Source: Dermatophagoides farinae (lineage: Eukaryota; Arthropoda; Arachnida; Sarcoptiformes; Pyroglyphidae). Taken from it: a stretch of DNA of 64,000 nt. The translations under genes and the position numbers were made by a program. The notes below the pieces were generated by a model, which was given only the letters and a program-made list of their open reading frames with translations, did no database searches and was not told where the DNA came from. The first letter of the stretch is position 1. The number at the start of each line of letters is the position of its first letter. Below are positions 16,783 to 29,049 of this stretch, piece by piece. The stretch lies in assembly GCF_024713945.1 (NCBI RefSeq), contig NC_134680.1:5949501-6013500 (forward strand), read 5' to 3'.

Positions 16783-17153
16783 TGTTTGAGTAAAAAAAAT
16801 TTGAAAAATGTTTAATTTTGTTGTCAAAATCAAAAAAAAAAAACCGATGAAATGAAAAAAAATACAAACAAGAATCAAATTCTACATTCCAGGTCGCTGA
16901 TGGGTGTAAATAGTGAAATAGAAAAAAACCAAACGACCCGAATGTTTGATGCCGAACGAATAATTATGCCGAACATCGAATGGCGTGTTAATGTGTTTTT
17001 TTTATTGCTATCCATATCCAATATTGATGATCTTCCTTGGCCTAGATTCTGAATTATTCTCTTCTCACTTTCATTCTAATAACAATATGGAATAATATCT
17101 ACATTCATTGCTATTTATTTACAAAAACAAAACAGAATATTTTCTAATTTATA
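16783..17153. promoter_or_regulatory. Likely bidirectional promoter, DDX23/TMEM161
   Basis: 371 bp separate the start codons of two divergent genes, so both promoters and 5' UTRs must share this stretch (unless there are distant non-coding exons). No TATA box is clear. Assigned from gene arrangement only. Confidence 0.45.
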
Positions 17154-18997
17154 ATGGTAAGAGATTCTTATTTGTTGGTGTTGAAAAAACTAATTTTTTT
17201 TGTCTTTGAATTTTAAATCCAATTTTTCCTAAAAAAAGGCTGTATTTGGATTTCAATTATTGCTCACAATAATCATATTAAGTATATTGAATAAACTTTC
17301 ACCTAAATATTCATTTGCAAGATGGATTCTAACGAAAGGGTTTGTTTTTGATTCTTATTTTTTTTGGTTTTTAATTGCCGAATTTTTTTTTTACTTCATT
17401 TGTAATAAATAGAGGCCTAATTCGTTATCTACATCCAACAAATGAACAATTGAAAGAAGCCATACAACAACAATCAAAAAATGATGAACAACAACAATTA
17501 ATGGGCAACAAAAATTCCAATTCCATCAATCATCAAACAAATCAAAATCATCATCGTAGAAGTTATCGTAAAAATCGACGTAATAATAATCATCATTTTG
17601 ATGAACAACATTCATCAAAACCGGAAACATTTTATGTTCCAAAAAATCTACAATTAGCACTTGATTCAGAACCATTAACATTATTCAATTTGGTTCAATT
17701 GCCTTATTATAATGAGCTTCAATGGTTGATTGATTTTTCAATTAGTACAGTTTTTGTTTATTTTTTTACCGAATTTTATTATACATTCATTCGTGATGGT
17801 ATGAATGATGAATATAATTTAAGTATCATATGGTGTCTATTATCATTAGGTTTTGTGATGAAAATTCTATGCTCAATAACGGCCACATATTTTCGTGGTG
17901 AAGAATCAATTGGTGAACGTTCAATTTGTATTGTTTGTTTTTGCATATATCTTTTAGTGGCAATGATAATATTGATTGCTGATGAAGAAACATTGGAATT
18001 TGGTTTGATTGATGCTTATAGAAATTTTTCATATAACGCCTATCGTCTATTGGAAACACAAGGTGCCATCGAAAATGCTTATGGACCTAGTTCATTTTTA
18101 ATGATAAAATTTTGGCTTGCAATTACATGTGGTTTTATTGGTGCTTTATTTGCTTTTCCTGGTCTTCGTATTGCACAGATGCATTTCGATGCATTGGTTT
18201 ATGCAAAAGGAAATCAATTCATAACCATAATGTTACATTTGGCATTTGTATCGCCATTATTTATTGTATTGGCGTGGATTAAACCTGTTGCACGTTATTA
18301 TTTTGTTCAACGAAATTCGTAAGTTTTTTCTTTATCATTTGTTTTTTTCTCTTGATTTGTAATTGTTTTTTTTTGTTTCCTCCTATAATCATCAAGAATT
18401 TCAAACACAACATTTGAAAGTGGTCGTCTAATATTAATACTATTAATATTGGCATTACGTTTTTGTCTATTTCGTCGTTATCTACAATCATATCTGAATA
18501 TTGCACCACAAAAAATTAGTTATCTACGTAAACAAACTGGAAAAGTAACAAATATTGATATACAAAAATTAATTGCACGTGTTGGACATTATCTAAGTGT
18601 TGCATCGTTACAATATTTAACACCATTATTATTATGTTTATTTATAACATTATTAACAAAATCAACCGGTGATTATAAATGGACTGGTACATTATTGTTA
18701 TCATCATCATTGAATCATACAATCGATAATTATAGCCTGATTAATAATAATGATGATAATGAAACAGCAGCAGCTAGTCATCATTTAAATAATTCCATTA
18801 TGAATAATGCTGGTGATAATGATGATGATGATAAAACAGCTGAAGATGTGGCAAAATTAGCATTAACAATGTTACGTGATGTATTCAATCCGATTGTATT
18901 ACGTGGTTTTATTGGTTTCATACTTTGGTGGACATGTTCTTGTTGGTTTTTCACTAGTGTTGTTGGTTTTGTTTATAATTCATATTTTAGAACATGA
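17154..18997 (+). CDS. TMEM161: Transmembrane protein 161 family
   Basis: Multi-pass membrane protein of the TMEM161A/B family; in vertebrates TMEM161B affects cardiac rhythm and cortical folding. Four coding pieces: 17154-17156 (only the ATG, followed by GTAAGA), 17239-17339, 17413-18318 and 18397-18997, giving 536 aa versus about 487 in human. The joined start is M-AVFGFQLLLTIIILS, matching the family start MGVIGIQLVVTM. Then SFARWILTKGGLIRYLHP across the third splice, a His/Asn/Gln-rich insert, and family blocks NELQWLIDFSIS, FPGLRIAQMHFDAL, LQSYLNIA and FNPIVLRGFIGF. About eight hydrophobic segments are visible. A 60-residue Asn/Asp-rich loop before the last block is of repeat origin. AATAAA begins three bases after the stop. 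Confidence 0.92.
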
Positions 18998-19150
18998 TAA
19001 ATAAAAAAAATTTGTATTGTAAAAATAATTCTTTTTCCCGATTCTTATTCATTCATTCATCATCAATTTGAAACATATTGATATGTTTCATGGTCATCTA
19101 TATATGATATCTGTCTGGGAATAAAATTCCACCAGATTCTGCATTGGATC

Positions 19151-19454
19151 GACTCTGTGGCCAAATGGATACGGCATCGGTTTCCGGTTTTTATTCATAA
19201 AAAAAAATTCTTTGGATCTCTTTTGATTTTGGTTTTAATTTTAATTAAATCATGCCTTCTTAAACTTATGGGTCGCAATTCCCAAAAAATGAGGTCGCGT
19301 AGCAAAATTCTGGATGTGAATTTGTGCAGTGCAGCCACAATCATAAAATGGGGGTCGTGAATGAAAAAAGTTTAAGAAGCCCAGAATTAAATTATAACTA
19401 TTATATAAAAATGGGAAATACCGAAGATTGTGGGTTCAAGTCCCACCAGGGTCG
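19151..19454 (+). tRNA. trnR-CCG: tRNA-Arg (CCG) with a 231-nt intron
   Basis: The 5' half is 19151-19187 and the 3' half 19419-19454; together they fold as a tRNA. Acceptor GACTCTG pairs with CAGGGTC (one G-U). The D-arm is GCC...GGC with ATGGATA loop. The anticodon stem TCGGT pairs with ACCGA around loop TTCCGGT, anticodon CCG at 19184-19186. The variable loop is AGATT, and T-arm GTGGG-TTCAAGT-CCCAC is perfect. Discriminator G at 19454. The intron lies after position 37, the standard place for tRNA introns, from about 19188 to 19418. A T5 run near 19467 can end Pol III transcription. The intron is far longer than usual because it contains a MITE (19251-19384). Whether it is still spliced is unknown. 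Confidence 0.8.
19251..19384. mobile_element. hAT-type MITE inside the tRNA-Arg intron
   Basis: 134-bp element with imperfect terminal inverted repeats: CATGCCTTCTTAAACTT at the left, and the complement of the right end reads CTGGGCTTCTTAAACTT (mismatches at three of the first five positions). It is flanked by an exact 8-bp direct repeat AATTAAAT (19243-19250 and 19385-19392), the target duplication size of hAT transposons. Inner parts also look like hAT ends (GGGTCGC near the left, GGGGGTCGTGAATG near the right). No coding capacity, so non-autonomous. Confidence 0.75.
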
Positions 19455-20861
19455 TGTTATCAAATTTTTATCAAATCAACCAGAAAAAAAACCAGAACCA
19501 AGCCCAGAAACATTGATGTGATCATCATTTGTATGTGTGTGATGTGTTTATATCAACAAAAACAACTGGATCATCAAATAATTACACACATCAAATGTCT
19601 ATTATATATCTGGACGGAATAATGAAAAAACCCACCTACTACTACCACCACCCCCTTTTTCACATTTTCGATGAGCAGCAGTCAAACATCAAAAATGTAA
19701 ACCAGTTTCGATTTTGTTTTCGTTAATTTTTATTTTTTTTTTTTTTTAGGTACAAAGTACACACACACACATTTTGATTTCGAAATCAAAAAAAATCGAA
19801 CGATGATCATCAATTGATTTAATGTGTGTGTGTGTGTTTTTTAAAACAACAGTTATATATCGATGGGTAGGTGTGTCATTGTGAATAATCATTCAACATT
19901 TTACCACCAATATATCATCACACACATTTACTATACATCGCGATTATTTTGATTCGTCCATCACATTCTATATATGATGATGATGTTTTTTATTATTGTG
20001 CTCTGAATAAAGAATATTTATATCCATCAAACAACCACAACAACGACGGCAACGATTTAATGACTATCATCCATTGTTAATCATCATCATCGACAATTGA
20101 TTTTAAAAAAAATGGAATAAAATTCAATGATAATGACATTTAGATGATGCAATGATCAACAACAACAACAACAAGGTAATAATCAAGGAAATTTGATCTG
20201 CCATTGATCACTGTTTTTTTTCCTCTCTTTCTAGATAGATTGGATGGCAAATTTTTTTTTTTCGTCGTTGTCGTTGTCGTTGAACAATCATCATTATGTT
20301 TATGTTGGATCTGATTTTGATTGTAACTAGGTCATGTCTGTTGTGTCCATCACAAGGACAATGATTATATTTTTCAACGAAATGAAATAATAGTGCCTTT
20401 TTTCCTTAATACGCAAATTAGCGAGAAACAAACAATCAAAAAAAAAAAAAAAATGTAAACGTGTGTGCCTTTTCTATGTTTTGGTGATAATTTATTTAAA
20501 CATTTTTTTCAACAAAAAAAAATTTGTCCAAAAAATTAATTTTCAAAATTTTACTGTTCATCATCACTGCTCAGCAATGCCAAAATATGAAAATTTTTTG
20601 GGATTCACCAATCGAATGAATGTTTTCAACTGTGTGTGTATCATATCAAATCACTATCAATAATCAATCAATAAGTGAAAATACTTTTCCGTTTTATAAA
20701 AACCCATAACACGTGTTATCAACAGACGACATCTTTTTTTTTCTCTCTCTCAGAGATGTGATTGATTGATTTATCCATCATATCAATGTCAATAATAAAG
20801 TTCTTTATCCTTATATATTGATTGAATAAACATTAACAACAGCAACAACAAATACTACTAA
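19455..20861. other. Intergenic upstream of the STAR-protein gene
   Basis: 1.4 kb with (CA)n near 19760 and (GT)n near 19823, plus A/T runs and short ATG repeats. It probably carries the promoter and 5' UTR of the gene at 20862. No coding block seen. Confidence 0.5.
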
Positions 20862-22628
20862 ATGATGTCATCATTAAATGATATAACCACTACAATTATG
20901 AATGATGATCAACAACAACAACAACAATCCATAAAAGATCAGGATTTAATGGTAAAAAAATTATTAAATTTCATCAATGAAGATGATGATAATGATAATG
21001 TCGAACAACAAAAACAACAACAACAAGATAAAGATTTAAATATTGAAACCAAAATGAAAAATGATACAAATAATAATGATGTTATTATATCGGTTATAAA
21101 AAATGAACCTGATGATGATAAAGATGATGATCAACAACAACAACAACAACAGCATCATCATCATCAGCAGCAGCAACAACAACAACAACAGGTTGATAAT
21201 GATGAACAGACGATGATGACAACAACGAATGGAAATACCACCAATATCAATGGTGATGATGATGATGAAATTGTTGTTAATAATAATGAAAATATCACAT
21301 TATCAATTATGACGACAAATGTGACAACGACGTCGACGACGACAACGACTACATCATCATCATTATCAATAAATCCATTGGATAAGATAACACAACGTAA
21401 ATCATTGGATTATTTAAAAGAATTATTCAATGATCGTGAACGTTTATCATTGATGCCAATTGGTATATTTTCACATGCATTACGATTATTGGATCAAGAA
21501 ATTGTTCGTGTACGTACATCATTGATACATATTGATGGTTCAGCTGATGAACGTAAACCATTACAATTGCCTGAACCGGATGGTGCCATTATACAACGTA
21601 CTACACGTGTATCTATACCGGTTGATCAATATCCAGAACATAATTTTGTTGGACGTATTATTGGTCCACGTGGTCTTACCATACAAGAATTAGAAGTAGA
21701 TTGTGGTTGTAAATTATATGTACGTGGAAAAGGTTCATTACGTAATAAAGATAAAGAAGAAAAGTTACGTGGCCAATCGAATTGGGAACATTTAAATGAA
21801 GATTTACATGTTATGATCGTAGTGGAAGATACGATTAATCGTGCTGAAATTAAATTAAACTATGCACGGGATCAAATACAGAAATTGATTGATTCGGTCA
21901 TTATGCAAAAAGATGATTTTAAAATGCGACAATTAGCTGAATTGGCTATTTTGAATGATAAATTTAATATGAAAAAATCATCAATTAAAAATCGTAATCA
22001 ACAACAACTGATGACCAATGGACACCTTGTATCATCATCATTATCATCATCTACGGCATTATCAGCAGCAGCAACAACAACAACATCGTCATCAATACCA
22101 AATTGTCTGTTGATTGATACAACATCTGGATCATTTGTTGGTGGTGGCGGTGGCAGTAGTAATCATACAACAAGTCATCATCAAACATCACCACAAACAT
22201 TAGCAGCTGCCATATTGAATCATCATGCTAATCAATTAATTGGTTCAACAACATCGCAATATCAACCGCAACAACAACCACCACCACCACCACCATCTTT
22301 GTCAACAACCATACCACCTTCTTCTTTGAATTTGGAACAATCATTATTTACTACTAATCAACAATTACAATTTGCACAATTAGCTGCTCAACAACAACAG
22401 CAACAAAGATATCAAACAAATGCATTTAATACAGATTTATTTGCTATAATGGCTGCAGCTGCAGCTGCTTCTGGCGGCGGTCTATATGGTGGTGGTTCGA
22501 CGGCAATAGATCCATCCATATATTCAATTTATAATAATAATAATAATTATCAAAATCAACAACGGCAATCACGTTATCATCCATATCATCATCATATGAA
22601 TATGAAACGTAAACATCATACAGAATAA
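20862..22628 (+). CDS. Quaking/HOW-like STAR RNA-binding protein
   Basis: STAR-family regulator of splicing and mRNA stability, binding ACUAAY-type sites as a dimer. One exon, 588 aa. Residues 1-165 are Gln/Asp/Asn/Thr-rich. QUA1 at about 170-208 (YLKELFNDRERLS, FSHALRLLDQEIVRVR) mediates dimerisation. The KH domain spans 238-332 with HNFVGRIIGPRGLTIQELE (GPRG loop 258-261) and NWEHLNEDLHVMIVVED. QUA2 follows (KMRQLAELAILND, 345-356). The C-terminal third is low complexity (Ser, Gln, Pro, Gly, Ala), ending RYHPYHHHMNMKRKHHTE. That end resembles the nuclear-localising RVHPYQR motif of QKI-5 and its relatives, so this frame would encode a nuclear isoform. Further exons giving alternative tails cannot be excluded. 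Orthology to qki/how rather than another STAR member is inferred from NWEHLNEDLHV. Confidence 0.92.
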   Translation: MMSSLNDITTTIMNDDQQQQQQSIKDQDLMVKKLLNFINEDDDNDNVEQQKQQQQDKDLNIETKMKNDTNNNDVIISVIKNEPDDDKDDDQQQQQQQHHHHQQQQQQQQQVDNDEQTMMTTTNGNTTNINGDDDDEIVVNNNENITLSIMTTNVTTTSTTTTTTSSSLSINPLDKITQRKSLDYLKELFNDRERLSLMPIGIFSHALRLLDQEIVRVRTSLIHIDGSADERKPLQLPEPDGAIIQRTTRVSIPVDQYPEHNFVGRIIGPRGLTIQELEVDCGCKLYVRGKGSLRNKDKEEKLRGQSNWEHLNEDLHVMIVVEDTINRAEIKLNYARDQIQKLIDSVIMQKDDFKMRQLAELAILNDKFNMKKSSIKNRNQQQLMTNGHLVSSSLSSSTALSAAATTTTSSSIPNCLLIDTTSGSFVGGGGGSSNHTTSHHQTSPQTLAAAILNHHANQLIGSTTSQYQPQQQPPPPPPSLSTTIPPSSLNLEQSLFTTNQQLQFAQLAAQQQQQQRYQTNAFNTDLFAIMAAAAAASGGGLYGGGSTAIDPSIYSIYNNNNNYQNQQRQSRYHPYHHHMNMKRKHHTE

Positions 22629-24092
22629 TGATGATGATGAGCCTTTTAAAATTTTTTTTTCGTTTGTTTATTTTCAAAATCAATATCTCATTTTGCATAA
22701 TATAAAAATGTGTTCGAATTTTTTTTTTTTTTTGTTCATCAATCACATATTGTGAGAATTATAATTACATAATAATATACACACAAATACGAAAACAAAC
22801 ATGTACCGAAAGTGCCAACATGATAATCAATGTTTTTCATTTCAATGTTTTTCTTTTTCATACATGTGATTTAATAATTTTTTTTTCTACATTGGAAAAA
22901 AAAGCCAAATTTGACATTTGAAAATGTTTTTCTTTGATTTGATATATTGATATATTCATCATTATGATTTTCATTTGAAAAAAAAACATAAATTTGAAAT
23001 AAAATGTCGATTGTTTTTCAATTTAAAAACAAAACAGAAAAAAAAACAAATTGACCGCCTAAATAAAAATTTCGAATGTGGATCAATTTTCATTTGATCG
23101 ACTATTTCTACCTTGATGATTGTCAGTGTGTTTTGTTTACGATGGCGATGCACAAACACACACACACACACATGAATTCATCTGTCTGTCTCTGAGCGCG
23201 CATGTGTATTTTTGGACAAATGTTTTTTTTTTTTTTTTTTTGGATGTTCAATCTTTTTCGAGTGTGTGTGTTATTTTTTTGTGTGTGTGTGTGTGTGTGT
23301 TTGTGCGGAGTTTAATAGTAAAAAATAGTGAATGAATAATGAAGCAAAAAAACAAACAAACAAATAATTCTGGAATTTGTATTATTCTCAATAATTCTAT
23401 TATCCGGTTATTTTATATGTTAAATGGATTGATCATCGTAAATCATCGATAAATCAATCAACCCAAATGGATAAAACAAATGTATTCGATTAATGAATTT
23501 CAAATTTTTCATCAGTGAAATTTGTACTTGAACATTTTTGTTTGATTGTTGAATAGGAGAAACAAAAAAAAAATCAAATATCGAATATAATCCAATCCAT
23601 CTGAATTTTTTTTCCCATGATTCAATTGATTCACCACTGATCAATCAGATATATTGATCCGTCATCATTGTTCATCATCATCATCATCATCATAAATGTG
23701 AGAATTTAAAGGAAAAAAAATTTAAAAAACCTAAATATAGCATTGGGCGAAGAAAATAAATAAACAAAAAAAACCTGTTGTTGGCCACTGTGATGAAGAA
23801 ATTATCGTTTAAAAAAATCAGAAAACAAACGGGTAAAAACACAGATTATTAAAGTGGAAAAAAATTTGAAATTTTCGCGCCGAAATCTCGGAAAATACGA
23901 ATTTGAAATTCTCAAACCACCACCACCACCGCCAACAAACACACACACACATTGATTGTATTCGAATTTCAGAATTAATTTTTTTTTCTCACACTAACAT
24001 TCGAAAATTATACTTACCTATTTGATGTAATTTTTTTTTTAATTTACAATTAACAAAACAGAAAAACAAATTCAATTATCAAATGTATCTTG
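22629..24092. other. Intergenic between the STAR gene and the large unknown gene
   Basis: 1.46 kb with (CA)n at 23153-23172, (GT)n at 23280-23300, a T-run at 23223 and (CAT)n near 23670. Holds the 3' UTR of the STAR gene and the promoter of the next gene; one GC-rich motif is listed separately. No coding block. Confidence 0.5.
23872..23885. promoter_or_regulatory. E2F-like site
   Basis: TTTTCGCGCCGAAA fits the E2F consensus TTTSSCGC and is nearly palindromic. It stands out in very AT-rich DNA and lies about 210 bp upstream of the ATG at 24093. It suggests cell-cycle regulation of that gene. Based on motif match only. Confidence 0.4.
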
Positions 24093-27000
24093 ATGTCATT
24101 GAATTTATCATCATTGATTTCATATGTATACGATATGTATGTTAAAAAGAATAATAATCAACAACAACAACAACAACGTGATGATAATAAAAGAAATAAA
24201 AAATCTACATCATCATCATCATTATTATCGAATACAATCGGATCGAAAAAACAAAATGATACGACAAATAATAATAATAATAAACATAATCGATCATCAT
24301 CATTGTCGACGACTAAACAGTCATCATCAACATTGGATTTACAATCACAAACGACGACAAAAACATTATTGATGAATAAAAATAAAAATAGACAGGAAAA
24401 AAATCTGGTCAATGGCACTACATCATCATCATCGTCATCGGTATCGATTTCTGCATATCGAAAAAATCGATCTTCATCATCATCAAATATTATGAGTCAG
24501 AAATGTTCGAATTCATCATCATCATCATCATCATTGAAACGTAAACATCAGTCATCATCATCGACAAAAAACAATAGTCTAATTCAACGACAAAAACATC
24601 GACTTAATCATCATCATCATAATCATCAACAATTGAATCGTTTTACACATCCTAATCATCATTATAATAATAAAATCTTAAAAAATAAAGAAAAATTAAA
24701 ATCATCACCGTCACCTTCACATTCATCGTTGGATAAAACAACGGTAGTGAAAAAATTGAAAAATTCCAATTATAAAATACCGAAAAATCGATCATCATCA
24801 AACACAACGACGACTACAACGACAACCAGTAGCAGCAATAGTGGTAACGGTGGTAATAGTGGTGGCCAATCGACAAAATTATCACCAAAAAAATGTACAA
24901 TTAAAACGGAAACAATATTTGAAGGTGATCCAAACATAGATGATGATGATGATGTTGATGTTAATGATGATGATGATGATGAAAACATTGATGGCATGAT
25001 GGTTCCAAAACAATCATCATCAAAAACATCGAAAAAGAAAAGTATCAATGGACGATCAAAAACATTTATTAAAGCAAAACAATTTGTTGAAACGAATGAA
25101 AAATTATATCCAGAATTACGGAAATTACAACAATATGAACAACAGGAACATGATGATATTGAATCATTGAAAATACATTTTAATTCTACACAATGGTCGA
25201 TTGAAGATCGATTATCATCAATTGTGCAACAAGAATCTGATTTGAAATTGGAATCAAAAATATTTCAATCATGGTTACGTGATGAATGTGGCGTTGGCCA
25301 TTCGAATAATCGTTCAAATAGTGGTAGTAATAGCAGTAATAATAGTCGTAATCGAAAAACTACATTTCATTCGGTAATTATAACTTTTTTTAAAATTTAA
25401 AAAATTAAATTCATTTATTTGTCATTTAGTTTCAAAAATATTATAAAAAACGTCGTGATCAAGAACGTTGGAAACAACATAGTTTACGTGGTTGGCCATG
25501 TAATGGTTCCATCTATGTATCATCTGCGTCATTATCAAAACGTCTTTGGTATCATGAAAAACTAAAACTTAAAGATGAATTACTACCGCCATTAGATTCG
25601 GTATTGCCTACACCACCGCCATCCACATCATCATCATCATCTTCATCTTCAATATGTACAGTTAAAACAACAAATGAAACAAACGATGATTTTGATGTTT
25701 CAAATAATTGGGAATTAGTATCATTAGAACATGCATTCAATGCCTTTCCATCAACATTTCAAACGACCAAACCAAAAGTTAAATCATCATTATCAATGAT
25801 AAATATTTGTGATGAAATTATTAGCTATTCATCTGTATCGGATATTGGTGGTACGAATTCTGAATCAACAAATCAATCTGTAAAATCATCGTCAACCATC
25901 ATAGATAGGAAAACCACAACTACCGGATTGAAAAAGAAATCGAAAAAAATACGAAAGAAAAATCGTACGGCTACAGCCAATGTTCTACATACACCACGTT
26001 CATCATCGAAAGCTGTACAGCAACAATTAGCTAGTCAATCAAATGTTAATGAGTCATTAATAATTGCTGCCAGTCAAGATTCTTCTGAATATATGACATT
26101 ATTTTCCATGGAGAAATGGGAAAAATTTCAAACATTTATTATAAAAACCGTTTTCAATATTGAAAGACGCAATTGGGAACCATTGCAATCCTATTTACGT
26201 TTAGCCATCATTGATTTAGTTGGATTTGATCGATTAATTAATCGTGAATTACGAACAGTATGGCCAATAGTTGCAACAATTAAATATGAATCTGAACCGG
26301 TTATTGAACCGGAAAATATGCCATTACCAGCTAAACGAAGACGACGTAGTAGTTCAAAAGTATTGGAATATTCTGATTCAAATTCACCTCGTAAACGTAA
26401 TCGTTTGAATGGTACGATAAATGAATGTATAAGAAATGGATCAAAAAGTCCATCACCACCATCGTGTATCAATCATCATCATATGATGACAACCGGTGGT
26501 AAATCAACTACATTATCGCCGGTAACATTTCATATGCCATTAATGACACGAACACAATCAAAATATTTTTTTGAAAATGTTATCAATGGTGGTGATACAA
26601 CGCCAGCTACTCCAACGTTTGCACCACCACCCACCACAACGTTCAAAGATGCAAAACAAATTCAACAACATTTAATGGAAACAGTGATTTCAATAGAATC
26701 ATTGCAGAAACTTTCCAACGATATTTATCATCGTCAATCGGTGTTGAAAGTATTGAAAATTTTTAAAGAATTTTTTAATTTCAAATTTAAATCTCCATAT
26801 TCTCAACAACAACCACAACAACAGCAACAATCGATTGCCAATCATGGTATGAATAGCACAATCGGTTCGGAAACATTACCGACAACAACAACAACAACAA
26901 CACCGTTGATGGTCATTGGATCATCAAACATGATGGGAACGAAATCAACCAAAACATCATATCGTATTTATAATGGTAAACGACGACGTCGTAAACGTTC

Positions 27001-28780
27001 ATTGGCATCATCCACAGTTGAACCAATGATGACTAGTCAGCAGCAACAATTATCAAATCAAAAAAATGGAAAAAATTCCACAATTCAGAATCAACATCCA
27101 CAATGTCATGGTGTTGAATGTTCAATTAGATTTGATATGCCAAACATATCACGTATTGATATGAATCCATCTTCTCTACAATCGATTTATGAACATGATG
27201 ATAATAATGATCGTGATATCGATTCGATGGATTATAATGAAGATTTATTTGATGGAACAATGGAACTATTGAAACAAACTGAACAGATTTTCATCAATAC
27301 AGCTGGTAATTTGCCATCAACATTTTTTCCAAGACAATCATTCAATGGTAATGGTGGTGATGATTTACTAACTGGTGAATCATCTTCATGTTCCGAATCC
27401 AAATTATATCACAATAGTAGTAGTAGTAGTCCACGAAAATTATGGCCATCATCATCTTCAATCGGTAATCGTAATAATAGTAGTACAAATATTTCACCAT
27501 CAAAATGTGAAATGAAACTTCGTTCACGAAGCTCAAGTTCCTCATCGAATTCGATACAATTTGGATTGTTGGATGAATCATCACAGGATCGTGAACATCA
27601 TCATAATAATCACCATCATAATCAACAGCAGCATCCAACAACAGCATTAATATGGGATGCAAATAATTTATCCATATTTAAAAATTTTATTGAAATTAAT
27701 TTCGATGAAATTGAATCACCAACAGCCATTGTGGATAAATCAAGAATGATGATACGTACACGTGGTGGTAGTAAACGTATAGCTGCTGCGGCAGCAGCTG
27801 CCGCCGCCGCAGCCGCCGCTGCTGCTGCTGCTGTTGAAAAAGAATCAATTGTCAAGGATGAAAATTCAAATGCCAATCATATTAAGGATAATAATCAAAT
27901 CAAATATTTGACCATCATAATTGAAAAAATTGAAAATCATTTACGTGTGTTGTCCATAAGAAATCAATCACGTTTGTCTGCTATATGTGATATGTTCTGT
28001 GAGGATTATCATCTTGATCAATTAGAATATCGTTTAGAAAGATTGGATTTTGAAATAATTGATCTCTATCATCAATATTTATTTCGTGAGAAAAAATTCA
28101 CTGATGAAGAATTGGAATCCTGTTTAGCAAAACTTGAAGATCATGCTCAATTGAATAAAGAATATATAACTAAATCAATATGTTTGATGGCTGTTGCACC
28201 TAATTCCCAGCGTATGACAATGGCATTCTGTCAACGTTCAAAATTAATGTCAACATTAATGATGATGATGAAGAATAATAATCATATCAATAATGATAAT
28301 AATATGAATAATCAAGGTTCAATGTTTAAAGATTTATTTGAATCAATAATGATGACAATTACAGCTCGTAATCATGTACAACAATCAGTATCATCATCAT
28401 CATCGTCATCATCGACATCCTTATTGAATATACAGCAAGAATTATGGACATTGGCTAAACAAATTGATTGGTCATTATTGAATGATAATAATTGTCGATA
28501 TCATAATAATCAACATGAGTGCAATGAAAATTCTCATAAAGATAATGATGGAATCAATAATAATGGTGGTGGTGTTATTGGTAATAATAATGTAATACAA
28601 TCATCATCATCATCATCAATTATAAGAAAATTATCATTTGATCAAATTGCTCAGAATATTCTTGCTACTATGAATGATCATCATCATAATAATGTTGATA
28701 GAATGGATAATTTGATTGAAACATTATCATCGTCATCATCATTATCATCGAATAATGGCCATGATTTATTTATTGAATGA
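24093..28780 (+). CDS. Large low-complexity protein, not recognised
   Basis: Two coding exons, 24093-25373 and 25430-28780, joined across a 56-bp intron (TCG|GTAATT ... TCATTTAG|TTTCAA), give about 1,543 aa. I do not recognise the family. Order seen: a Ser/Asn/Gln/Lys-rich basic N-terminus (residues 20-320), and a compact helical block (KQFVETNEKLYPELRKLQQY to FQSWLRDECGVG). Across the splice comes a distinctive charged block FQKYYKKRRDQERWKQHSLR, then GWPCNGSIYVSS. Basic patches that look like nuclear localisation signals follow (KKKSKKIRKKNRT; AKRRRRSS; GKRRRRKRS), then a tract of about 17 alanines (27782-27832). A helical block near the end includes IIIEKIENHLRVLSIRNQSR and YITKSICLMAVAPNSQRM. 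Likely nuclear. The ordered blocks are the parts worth searching. The ATG is the first one in a frame with no stop upstream nearby; the start is uncertain. Confidence 0.75.
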
Positions 28781-29049
28781 TGATTATATAACCATTGTGT
28801 TCATTGATGAATTTTTCAAAAAAAAAAAAAAAACAAAATCAAATTTTTTTTTTCACACCCACAATACAATATATGTAATATGTAATTTATTATTATTTTA
28901 TTTTTTAATAAACAAAAAAAAAAGATTTTTCTTCAACATTTTAATTTACAATTTTGCATGATTTGTTGATTAAAAATTGAATGAATCACAGGTGGTTTGT
29001 TTTGTTTTTCGTTTGTTTGTTTGGTTTTTTTTTTCAAACAACAACAATT

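Noticed and set aside
16783-16878. Upstream in-frame start of DDX23 adding 32 hydrophobic residues
   Set aside because: The family starts with a charged segment like [14 protein letters not shown]; a hydrophobic leader makes no sense for a nuclear helicase.
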